Shown one piece after another: positions 49,960 through 60,996 of a stretch of 64,000 nt of DNA. Below the pieces are notes generated by a model. It was not told the DNA's origin and searched no databases. It was given only the letters and a program-made list of their open reading frames with translations. This DNA comes from Hydractinia symbiolongicarpus (lineage: Eukaryota; Cnidaria; Hydrozoa; Anthoathecata; Hydractiniidae), in assembly GCF_029227915.1 (NCBI RefSeq), contig NC_079887.1:11718001-11782000 (forward strand). The letters are read 5' to 3'. Both the position numbers and the translations under genes were made by a program. Numbering within the stretch: the first letter of the stretch is position 1; the number at the start of each line of letters is the position of its first letter.

Positions 49960-50074
49960 ATGACGGCGAAACAACGAATATGACGGATGGCGAAATAACA
50001 AAAATTGACGGCGAAACAACGAAATTTAATGGCAAAACAACAAAATTTAATAGCGAAACAACGAAATCTGATTG
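49960..50074. repeat. Minisatellite, 20-25 bp unit, about 5 copies
   Basis: Variants of TGACGGCGAAACAACGAAAT are repeated in tandem, with TGACGG drifting to TAATGG and TAATAG along the array. Confidence 0.85.
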
Positions 50075-50325
50075 CGTAATCACCTTAAAAAGTGCCAAAC
50101 ACAATAACAACCAGTTTCTCTAAGTTAATATTTAATATGGCCTTTCCCCTGAATTACCTAGGTTTTCTCTGTTCAGGTTTTTTCAAACTTGTTACGTATG
50201 ATTTTTTGGTCCCCATCGTAGAATCGTGTTTTAAGAAAATTTCAACTGTATCCAGTAAAGTAATTGAATCAGGATAATCATCCAATCGCTACTGACAATT
50301 TTATCGCCACAGAAATACTCCTCGT

Positions 50326-53300
50326 CTATAACGCATCTAGTAGTTGTTGAAAACTTGTAACATACCAAGGCGCTTGTTTTCTCACATTTTCACGAATTCG
50401 ATTTCCACCAAAACCGATGAAGAGATCAGCCGGTGGATATGCTTCTAAATCTGTCATACCATCACCAACCATCACTAAACTAAACACACATAACGATATA
50501 AACATTTATGGGATAATATATTGAAAAAGCCGGTCGCTACTACAACGTTTTCGATCGTGGATTCCAAACTTCAGTATTTGGAGGTGCACGTAACATTTCT
50601 CGTTCTAGTGGATGTATCTTAAAAAAGTTGCGTCGAATAACTTTCAAAGCGCCTGAAGTGTAATTTTTTGCATAAACTAACATTTTAAATACTTTAAAGG
50701 GATTAATTTTCGCGGGGATTAAATTTCGCGAATTTCGCGAATTTGGCCATTTTCGCGAAACTAAGTCCTCGCAAAAAATTTGAAAAACGGCCATTCGCAA
50801 AAATGAATCCTCGCGAAATATTTGAAAATAGCTCATTCGCGAGATTGAGATTAATTCCTCGCGAAAAATTTGAATTTTGTATCCTTTTTTAAAGTTTGCT
50901 GACCAAACAATGCCATTTTTAACACATAGCAAGACAATTCGTTACGTAAAAAGTGCAAGAAATATTTTTCTCCTTATTGTTTCACTTTCACGATAACCTC
51001 TTTCCCAGTTTTTCTAAAAAGTAGTTTCCAATAACATCTGAAACGTTGACTTATGCGTGTGGGCTGGTAGAGAGAGAAAAAAAAAACACCATTGCAGCTA
51101 CATTTACTTTTTACAAACATTAGTTGATTACAATGAGTTTATCATGAGATTTGTCGTTTTTGGTTTCTTCCTGCCTTTTGTTAGAAGCAATTGAAAACTT
51201 TCTTCTACAACATGACATGCTCTTTTTGTTACTCTTGCTCCCGAATCTTTTGCTTTCTCTCTATTAAGTTGTCTTACCATCGGCTGTTTTTGTTGTTGCA
51301 CTGGTGTAAGGAAAGCTTCCTAAAATCACTTCGTTCTTCGGTTCAGCATACAGGTCTTTGATAATTTCTAACCATCAGTGTCACAGAGATTGGCTTGGTA
51401 TCATCGATCACTATGCAATTCAAGACGAAATTGAAAACTCGTCTGGAAAAAAGCAAGGAAACTACAAGAAATACACGCCAGAGGATCGCTACCGCCTTTG
51501 AAAATATGCAACTGAGAAATTCTCAAAACTTAATGAAAGTATTGTTCGCCAGTTTCGACAGAAATATGAAGTAGAGCTCAAAAGTGCTGCTTCTAGAGGG
51601 GTCACACCATATCTGTGTCCAAACCACGTGGAAGAACGCTGTTACTTGGAAGTATAGATGACATGGTGCAACAATATATCCAGGCTGCCAGTAAGCGTGG
51701 TGCAGTAATAACTAGAGATGTTGCTGTTAGCATTGCAAAGGCGTTAATAAAGAAAAATCCAATCTTGTAGGTAACGTAGATATATCTTCTTCCCATTGGG
51801 CACAAAGTCTATTTCGAAGGATGGGATATGTGCGTCGCAAGGCTACCACAGCAAAACTTGAGATCCCAGAAGGTGCAGCTAAGGAATCAAGGTTGATGTT
51901 TTATTATAACATCGTTTCGAAGGTCGAAAAGTACAAGATACAGGATTCGTTGATCATTAACATCGATCAGATGCCTACAAAGTATGTTCCAGTAGGTGGT
52001 ACAACTTTAGCAAAAAGATGTTCATCAAACGTAGTAATCAACGGAAGCACTGACAAGAGAACCGTTACCGCTACGTTTTCCATCTCACTGTCAAACAATT
52101 ATTTGCCCATGCAACTTATTAATGGCGGGGAAAACAAATAAGAGTTTACCCCAGTTTCAGTTTCCAGACGACTTCTCACTAAGCGTCAACAAAACACAGA
52201 AACGAGAAAGAAACATGCAAAATAATAGGGGAGATTTTTGTGCCATACATCGCAAAAATTCGGGATGAGGAGAATCTGGCTAACGATGAAAAAGCATTGG
52301 TAACAATGGACGTATTCACTGGACAGATGACAGCTACTGTTTTAGATCTATTTCGTGAACACAACATCGAAATATCATGACTCACATTTTTCAGCCACTC
52401 GACTTGACAGTTAATGGATTTGCTAAAAAGTTTATGGAAAAGAAATTCAATAACTGGTACAGTACACAGATAACCATGCAGTTAGATGAAGGGAAGTTGT
52501 TCCATGACATCGACATTCCCTTGAAGCCCATACACAATGGTTAATTGACCTTTTCAATCAAATGACCAAATCAGATGGCCGAAACACGATTATTAGTGTA
52601 TGGAAAGCGTCTGGGATTACTGGTGCAATTGAAAGAGGGCTGGTAGGTCTTGATTGTCTTGATCCATTCAATGACATTGATCCAATGCTTGATTTTACCG
52701 TCAACAACGATGGAGTGAGAGGAATAACCACTTTGAGTGAAGAAGAATTAGGTATACGATATTCAAAAAAAACAAATGATGACGATGACGATTCAGACTC
52801 TGAATGGGAATGGGAAGAAATGGAACGAAATGCATTTGATGGCTTTATTATTGACGAGGACGGCGATTGATAGTTTTTCGTTTCTTTGTATATGGTGAGG
52901 TGAATAAAGATGTTACATCAATTAAAAAAATTCTTCTTAATTTCATTCATTCGCAAAACTAAGTCCTCGCGAATTTTTTGAAAAGGTACTCTTCGCGAAA
53001 TTAAGTCCTCGCAAAATATTCAAAAATAGCTCATTCGCGAAAATTAATCCCGTACATTTCGCAAATTTTCGAGCTCGCGAAATTTAATCCCCGCAAAAAT
53101 TAATCCCATCAAAGTACACTGCCATCTTAAGTATCATGGGAATTAAACAGATTAAATACCAACATTCAAAGATTGGGAGTTGAGACCAAATACAGCTTCA
53201 GTGTTTCGTGCTTGTAAAACTATACAGAAAAGAATACGTGACTATTAAGGAGAAACGTTAATAACAACAAAGATGGTGCGTGACGTAAAATTTTACAAAA

Positions 53301-56300
53301 ATCTTGAAAGTACTGCACCAACTTGCGACGGCATTGTCGTTTTTCCTTAAAATATGGAGTTAAAAATCAGCTTGGTAAAGATAACACAAAAAAATAAAGT
53401 TGGCTAGGATGTAATACATTATAGCTACCGAACTAAACAAAACAAGAAAACCGTCCGGTTTGATCACACATTCGTATTGTACACATACTTTATACTTAAT
53501 ATTGTATTATGTTTATAAATCTTGTATCTATGGTAACGTTCTTGTTTATATAGACATGTTGTATAATTTTTATTTTACATGAAAATGGGTGCATGACACT
53601 TGAAAATGGGTATATGACACCCGAAACATCGTAAAATGTTGTTTTAATTTGAACACATAGACATGGATGTCCAAGTTTTAACATAAATATTGCCAATCGA
53701 ATTTCTAATGTCTCATATAAAAACAACAAGAACTGAAGCGGTTTGAAAAAAAAATAATTAAAATGTATTTATTAAAATATAAAATATATAATGATAAAAT
53801 TGGTATGAAATATTAAACCACAGACTTAAAGAAAGAGATGATGATAAATTGAATCATATTAAAAGTTGACTATTTTTCGATAACTGAGATATGGCTGGAG
53901 AGCACACAACTCGAGCCAATTTCGAATATTATAACATTGTTAACATACAGTAAATCAAAAATCATTTCAAGATAATGAACACCCTTATTTGATGCGAGAC
54001 TTCTCGAAATTCGAATAGAATATATATCTACTGGTTTCATTATTTTGGGTATACTATGTAAAGCTACACCATAATAAGAAAACAACAAAAAAACGCTGCT
54101 ATACGCAAAAAAATACATAAACAAAAACGTTTTTGGTCAATATAGCGCGCTATTTGTGGTGGCTTTGATTTTGATACTATTCGCGCCCCTTTCAACTTTT
54201 CGTTACCACCAAGACAGACCGCAGCCCATACCAAACCACACATTTCTACAAATGTTTGAAAAAACTCTAGCTAGCTACTGATCACAATGTACGTTATCCT
54301 AAGAAGAAACTTGGTATACTTTGGCGCACAGACAGACAAAAAACAATTATTATAATATAAAAGATGCTAGTCCTTGACAACCATTTACAATCACTTCGTC
54401 TAGTGAAATCAGGAAATTAAACAAGAAATTTTCCGTTTGGTAATTCTGTGTTCAATTTTTCTTCCAATATACTAAACAACGTCAATACGATTTTTTTTGT
54501 GATATAAAATATTTTTGAATGATAAGTTTACCAATTTATTTTCCCCTCCTTTTCCCTTTCAAAAAGCTGACCGAGGGGTAGCCAATATGGAGTATTTACG
54601 GTATTTGATAGGCTAACATAAACAGTAAATTTAACAATCTACTTAAAAACATGCACACATCAAAATTTTCTTCGTAAGAATGCAATATACATACTTTTTA
54701 TATTTCCCATTAGATTTAAGTTTTTGTGCGACTATTTTCTTCCCACCAGAAGATGAGGTGGGCTGAGACTCATCAAATCCGCAATATGAACCTGCAAAAT
54801 GAAAAAGAAAAGAGGTGTAAACTCCTAACATGTTCTTTATACACACAATTGTACTGAACCTATCCTGGGCATTGATACCGTATTTTCTCTGTGTTGCTCC
54901 AATACAGTTTCAGTTTTTCTATTTCCAGAGTGGCTACAAACTTTTTCCCCCAAGTAAAACATGATTTTAGAGGATTAAAGAAGATTTTGAGGATTCTAGA
55001 GGATAAACTTTTTTAATATTAAGTCTATCAATTTCTGGTGTCAAGAAATATTTTTCGAAAAGCATTACTTTCAGAATAAGTTATTAAAAAACATTTGAAA
55101 TAAAGATTGTGATAAGGGACGTAATGCTAACATGAAGGATAGAACTAACATTTCATATCACGACAACAAATTTAAAATCTCCGTAACATAATAGTGTATC
55201 AAACTATTATCAGGGTACCTGAAAAAAATAGAAGAGTTAAAGAGGAGATTTAGTCACACTTTCAACTTTTTAAAGGACAGTAGAGGACTTTAAAGGGGGT
55301 TTTTTGAAAAAGAGGACTTTGAACGAGACGTGGCCACCCTAATTTCTTTCATTTCTTTTATGCTTTACATTTTTTTACATAAAAGCCGAATCTAAATTAG
55401 GATTAGGAGTGTTTTAAAGTAGAAGTACTGAAAATGAAAGGTCCTGCTTTAATTAGTCCCTTTCCGTACCCACGTGCCTAACTATAACACTGATAAAGTA
55501 GTCCATTTAAGTAGAAATCACACAAAAAGAAAAAAGCTAACATAGTCTTAACCCACCATCTTCTGCAAATATTAATCTATTGGTAAAAATATGATCCTCT
55601 TGTATATGAAGCTCATCTGCAATAGGTTTTATGATGGAATAAAAACCACCTGATACCAAATATACATCTTTATTTAAACTACGCAGCTTGTCGATCAACT
55701 CTCTGAAAAAAAGTACAGAGTGTTAACTCACATAGCCGTTCGAAAGTATTTCTTGATGTGCAAATAATTCACACTGGAAAAAAAGTTAGTTTCGACTTGA
55801 TATTCATAGTCCACTGATACGGGCCTGCTTTGAAATATAAGAAATCAGTTCCACAGGATCTTCAGAGCTTGCAGTTCTTACAAAAGCCTACACCGAGATA
55901 AAACGATTTTTAAGAGAAACCTGTACTTGAAGTTTTTTGGTAATTATTTAAAAGAGATAATTCCAACAAAATATTTAAAAAAAGTGTGGAGTTTGAATAA
56001 AATTCGGTTTTGTTTTTTATTTGTATGTTTTAACGTATGTTTGTGTTGCAACGAGACATAAAAGGTGTTTTCTGTTAATCTGATGTAATTTATATCTTCG
56101 TTGTGTGGACCTGTAAATACATTGCATAAATAAACCACGTGTTTTTTTGGCGCTTTTTCCTTTAGAAAACACAAAAAGCTCACGAGTTATTTTGTTAACG
56201 CATGCACACTTTAAACACGTAGTTTTGCTGAAGTGCGCACGCAAAACATTTTGCGCTATACCGAAAATTACAGTCACAAAAAAATAAACCTTAAATTGCA

Positions 56301-56977
56301 CTGGAAATATCATATTCTCAAGTCATACTGCGTTGCAGTATTTTTTAAATGGGTTTAAGCAAATTTTAAAATCTGAGTAGGAAGCATACTTAGTACCGCT
56401 CGTCAGCTTCGAAGGTTGCGTTCGTACAAATTCATCAACCTAAAAAAGAAAATTAAATTTAAATCACAATATACACGTGACCAACATTAACTTTACAAAG
56501 CATTAACATTAGCCATGACAAAATTTGAACAAACCTTTTGCTTGGATGGCTTGATTAACTCTAATCTTTTACGAAGCGTTTCACGAAATGAAATTCCATT
56601 GCTCATTGCTTTCTCAGTTCTGTAAAGCATACGATACCAATCACACACGTTAGAAATGCTATCCTCCAAATTTAGTTTTAAGCAGAAAAAGGGTTTTAAG
56701 TGGGCCTTCCTTCATTAGCTACGAGGTGAGTTCACGTCTTTGACAAGAATAAAAAATTCAAACTGTTTTAGCTTTCCCAGAAATGAAAGTAAAGCAGAAA
56801 AAAAACACAAAACTAGCAAGCAAGAAAAAATTCACCATTTTGTACATACAAATCGGAAACTTCTTTTCCCACTCCACAAAACTCTGCCAAATCGTCAATT
56901 CCCTCGCCAGTACACACTGTGCTGTCCACATCAAAACACACTGCATCTGAGGACTGCCAGATGTCTTTAGCATTCAT
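50326..56977 (-). CDS. psph: Phosphoserine phosphatase
   Basis: Six exons in coding order: 56850-56977, 56535-56619, 56390-56439, 55557-55702, 54695-54791, 50326-50479. The sum is 660 nt (219 aa plus stop), phases all consistent; human PSPH is 225 aa. It hydrolyses O-phosphoserine to serine, the last step of the phosphorylated serine pathway, in the cytosol. It is a HAD-superfamily enzyme: the nucleophile motif is DVDST with D16 and D18, followed by the GEGID that starts the cap. Motif II is SGG at 105-107, the motif III lysine lies in SGGKK encoded by exon 5, and motif IV is GDGMTD at 174-179. The ending FGGNRIRENVRKQAPWYV is typical of the family. The last intron (4.2 kb) hosts a pogo-like transposon. 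The start codon lies 11 nt after a splice acceptor. Confidence 0.95.
50692..53114 (+). mobile_element. Pogo/Tigger-like DNA transposon with long structured inverted repeats, TA duplication
   Basis: The termini CTTTAAAGGGATTAATTTT and its inverted counterpart ending AATTAATCCCATCAAAG are flanked by TA (50690-50691 and 53115-53116). Similarity of the ends extends over about 45 bp. Inside each end are several roughly 38-bp subrepeats built on TTCGCGAA and CTAAGTCCTCGC. The element is 2423 bp and lies in the last PSPH intron, antisense to PSPH. Both ends look complete while its transposase is broken. Confidence 0.85.
51390..52870 (+). pseudogene. Broken transposase of the pogo/Tigger-like element
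   Basis: Pieces in order are a helix-turn-helix (CENP-B-like) portion around 51600-51830 (VSKPRGRT, AVITRDVAVSIAKAL, WAQSLFRRMGYVRRKATT), then the DDE domain starting LIINIDQMPTKYVPVG (51945, first catalytic Asp). These are followed by ATFSISLSNNYLPMQLI (52075), a frameshifted middle, and the C-terminal part from 52562 (WKASGITGAI, GLVGLDCLDPFNDIDP) with an acidic tail rich in Asp and Glu. Stops and frameshifts separate the parts, so no active enzyme is encoded. Confidence 0.85.
53117..54694. other. Remainder of PSPH intron 5
   Basis: AT-rich and without recognised coding sequence. A GACAGACA tract followed by TATTATAATATAA near 54330-54360 resembles a Helitron 5' end on the minus strand, but no matching 3' end was seen. 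Confidence 0.4.
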
Positions 56978-56988
56978 TATTTTTATGA

Positions 56989-56990
56989 CT
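56989..56990 (-). promoter_or_regulatory. 3' splice acceptor just before the PSPH start codon
   Basis: On the minus strand ACTGAAATTATAG ends 11 nt before the ATG at 56977. It lies about 476 nt downstream of the stop codon of the F-box gene on the same strand. It may be a 5'-UTR intron acceptor or a spliced-leader site. Confidence 0.45.
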
Positions 56991-57465
56991 ATAATTTCAG
57001 TAAAATAACAGGGTATTATTAAAACAAGTCAAAAATCCATTTAAATGGCAAAATTTACCATTGGCAATTCAGAAACATCAGTATTCATATAGTTCAATGT
57101 GGCTTTTAAAATTGTGAGTCAAACTGTCAGAACATTAGAGTTATATAATTGACGAAATACCATGATCCTCTACGTTTCTGTGCACGTGTTCGCAAAAAAT
57201 TAAAAAATTAACAAATATCAATAGAGTACCAAATTTTTAAAAAAATACAGCAGTGTCTGCTTTCTTTCTTAGCAGATAATACAGAATGTCAAAAAAATTA
57301 CATAACTTCTGTGTTGTGGTTAAGTTGAGAAAGAAGTGTGTTTTCTTTTCACCTAAAAAATGAACTTCTTTATATATTCTTTGCTCTTATTTTCACTTCT
57401 TATTTTTTTCACAATTTTTGCATTAAAAAAAACGTAAACTGCAGAAATATTTCCAATGAAAAAAA

Positions 57466-59602
57466 CTACATTCTTTGCAAATTTTCGGGCACATCTTTCG
57501 AGAACAATAACTGTATAAACCTCTCAATGAATCTTAAATTCAATACAGGGATGTTCACCACTTCTTCTGAAGAAAAGTTTTCAGAAACAAATTCTTCAAA
57601 TAATAGAATCAATTTTTCTTCGTTTTCAGAATCTTGAGAAAAACTATCTGTCCAGGTTATATTAAGATTATTTTCTTGGAAAATATGAAGCCATGTTGGT
57701 ATCGTGCAATGTAAAGTTAGCCTTAGTTTATTGTTATTAAGTGACATGTCTATACACTCTTCTCCATCTTTATAACATCTACTACATATATCTACATGTA
57801 ATAACATTTTTTCGGTGAGCGGCAAGTAAGCTAACAATTCTCCATACCCGAATACAGCAAATGTCTTGAAAAATGGAGCAATCGATTCAATTAAGCACTC
57901 TAAAAAACGTTCCACCTTTTTGAAAGGTGCAACATTGCAGAATATCTTCAAGTTGGACACAAAGGTACTCATCAACTTCATTGTTTCTTCAGGAAGAAAT
58001 GAAAAATCTTTACTGAAGTTGGTTTTGATATTGCAAATTTCTTCTGCGCTAGCAAACAAGTTCGGTTTATTTTTTTGAACAGAGACTTGAGCTAAATCAA
58101 TATTTCCCAGCGCTATCAACAGATCGGGGGATACTTCTATATTTGGAAAGAGCTTCTGAATTTCACAGCACGCAGGTTTTAATACATCTTTAGACTTCGA
58201 AAACTTTGCATCACTAGTAAATAAATATATATATAAAAAAGGGGTGGAAATAAATAGTGCAAAAATTTAAAAGGCAAGGAAGAGCAGTACCTAACTATGC
58301 CTAATGATATGTGGAAAAAGTATAACGCCACATTAAATTACCCTGTCTAAAAGTTCACTATTTGCTGTAGGTTCCTATGGGCATTACTAACAACAGTTCC
58401 TGAGATGTGTCCTTTTATTCTCCTTTATAAGTTTTACTTTTATTAACGTAAAAAAATGAGTATAAAATACTTAGTTTGTATTTCTAGATATCTTAATTTG
58501 TTTGTTTTAGTTGAAAGGGTAAGTTAAAATTGGTTGATTAAAGAAAGAATTAAAAATTAAAAATTCAAATGCTATCTTGCTCATTCAGTACGTTTTTCTG
58601 CTACAAAGAAACACATTCAGTATCAATTACTCATTTATTTGTAAGTCCCGCGACTATGGGAATCGACAACAGCATTAAATTATGATGCCCATGTTTGCAA
58701 GTTTAAATATTCGAAAGCAAATAAAATAAATTAAAAATGCATTGTCATCTTTTATTTTTTGACGCTGCTTTGATAACATCTACTTTTTTCTTTTTAAGAT
58801 GTAATGTTTTCTTTTCTAACTTATGTGCAAATATTTTGATGCTTTGCTACACAATATCATTATATAACACTATTTTACTCTGCTGTCTATAAATCTACTT
58901 TTGGTAACTTAAAAATAGTAAAAAAAATAAAAATTACCTTATTTCATAAACATACCAATCAATCTGCGTTACATTATAACAATACACTTTTGTAGAATGC
59001 TTAACTTCATTATGAACAATCCCAATTATTGCATTTTCATTCTTTCCATTCACATGTTGTTCTGGATGCTCCACATTACATATGTAAACAAGAGTATCGC
59101 ATGCTGTATGATACATATACCAGTTGTTTATTTTCATACCAGTATTATAGCCAATATCACATAACGATTTCATTCCAGCTGTTTCACAGAACACTGCTTC
59201 ACGCAGCAAGTCAATTAAAGCAAGGGATAGCTTACTATTACTTTCATTCATATCATTTTCACTGTTTAAATTCCCTTCTTGCCGATTCCCTTCTCTCTGT
59301 TTGTGTAACTTAACAGAAGACAGGAACTCAATACATCTAGCTGTCTGCAATAAAGATTTTAGCACTATATCTATGGTGTATTTATAAAACATGGTTGCTG
59401 ATATATTGTCACGATTACTACCAGCTTGTATTGATTTAATAAACTCGTGTTGGATTTGGTGTTTCCAAAGTAAAACATTTCCATTCTTTCTTGCTATCTG
59501 GTTCAATCTTTTGCAGACCTGCAGAAAACTTTTGTACGAGGTAATATCTAAATGCTGTATAATTGCCGTGATGCTGTAATCATCCAAATTTGTAAGAAAC
59601 AT
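57466..59602 (-). CDS. F-box-like protein of unknown specificity
   Basis: Two exons, 58938-59602 and 57466-58213, total 1413 nt (470 aa plus stop) with matching phase 2 at the junction. Residues about 5-50 look like an F-box: NLDDYSITAIIQHLD, then SYKSFLQVCKRLNQIAR and LWKHQI. Such proteins recruit substrates to SCF ubiquitin ligases through Skp1. The remaining 420 residues match no substrate-binding repeat I know (no WD40, LRR or Kelch pattern). They include a hydrophilic Asn/Glu-rich stretch near 110-125, and later a Cys-containing part (HVDICSRCYKDGEEC) and an acidic, Leu-rich end. The start codon directly follows TTTTTTTAAGG, an acceptor-like sequence, so a non-coding first exon or trans-splicing is possible. 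The partner substrate is unknown. Confidence 0.75.
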
Positions 59603-60996
59603 CCTTAAAAAAATTACAAAAAAATAAGCGTCTTATTGCAGAAATCAACCAATATTGTAAAATATATAATACATTACTTTTAGTTCCAATTTTACGCATT
59701 TTCATTAACATTGGGCCCTAGACTTCAAATAAAAGGACTTTAAGTTTACGAATTTGGCTACCAGGTTACGAATTAGAATCCTCATTCTAAGTTTAGGAGC
59801 AAATGAAAATACAAGGTTACTTAATTTCTAAAAATTTTTACTGTATATTTTATTTTGCATTGTCTGTTTAAGTTAAGTTAGCAACACTTGATGTACAACA
59901 GTAACTTGCATTCAAAAGATACATGATCTGCTAATCTGTAATTTACCAGTTTTCAGTTAATTACAATAAAAATTTACTTTAGTACTCAGTTTATTGGCTC
60001 AATGCTCTTTGATACTAATACAGAACTGTAATTTCAAAGAGTTAATTGTGCCGTAATAGTTGTAGAAACTAAAAAACTTTTTTAAATTATTATTATTGTT
60101 ATAATTATTGTTAATGAAACATTGGGTAAAAATATTTTGAAATAACTTTAAATGCAGAAACTTCTGAGGAAAAAAATTTTTTATTTCACGAACACAAACA
60201 AATTAATGCTTTTAAAAACCTTCAAACCTGTTTGTTATCAAAGCATAATATTAAGACTTGATAGACAACTATTTAAATAATTGTGAGATCAAATTTTTTG
60301 ATTACCATTTTTCGAAAACACAGGAAATTCGCAAAGTTTCTGTTCTGTCATTGCTATCAATATAAGTGCCCTGTTAAATTCTTAATTTTTATCAAAGCTT
60401 ACAACAATAATACCTCCCGAATATCATATTTTCAAGCACACAAATCACAATGGTTGCAATAAAAAATATATTAAAATTTAAATCCAGAAATCTAAAAATA
60501 CAGGCACAAAATATTTTAAAACTTTCCACAAACACAAAAATAATGCAATAATCAAGAAATTGCAATCAGATTATTTCTTCTGATGCGTTTTCCTGTCCTT
60601 TTCATTTTGTGTCAGTGAAACAAAGTGTTCGAACACCTTGTTGTAAGAAACTGTTGGTAATAAATTTTAATACAAAAATCAATTATAATGATAAACTTTA
60701 TATGATAACAAATCACGAAAAATTAAGATAACATACTAATAATAAAATCGTTTAAGCGAATTATATCATACGGCATAAATTATTTGAAGATAAGGATTTC
60801 ATAGAAATTAAAGGGTAGTTTTAGGTAATAGCCAATATTTGAGGCTCTGGAGGAATAGGAACTGCCATCTGATATGTTAATTTAATGTCATATTGTACTA
60901 TACAGGATTATCCCATATCACAAAATTGGTGCTTTCAAAGTTTTCAATCAGAAGATCATTGTTAAAATTAAAAAACCTCATAAAACATAAAAAAAC
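59603..60996. other. Intergenic region between PIPOX-like and F-box genes
   Basis: AT-rich, with no recognised gene or repeat. It contains the 3' end of the PIPOX-like transcript and the upstream region of the F-box gene. Confidence 0.4.

Noticed and set aside
54300-54375. GACAGACA tract with TATTATAATATAA, similar to the Helitron start at 33251
   Set aside because: No hairpin plus CTRR end at a sensible distance and no clean A/T junction, so too weak to call.
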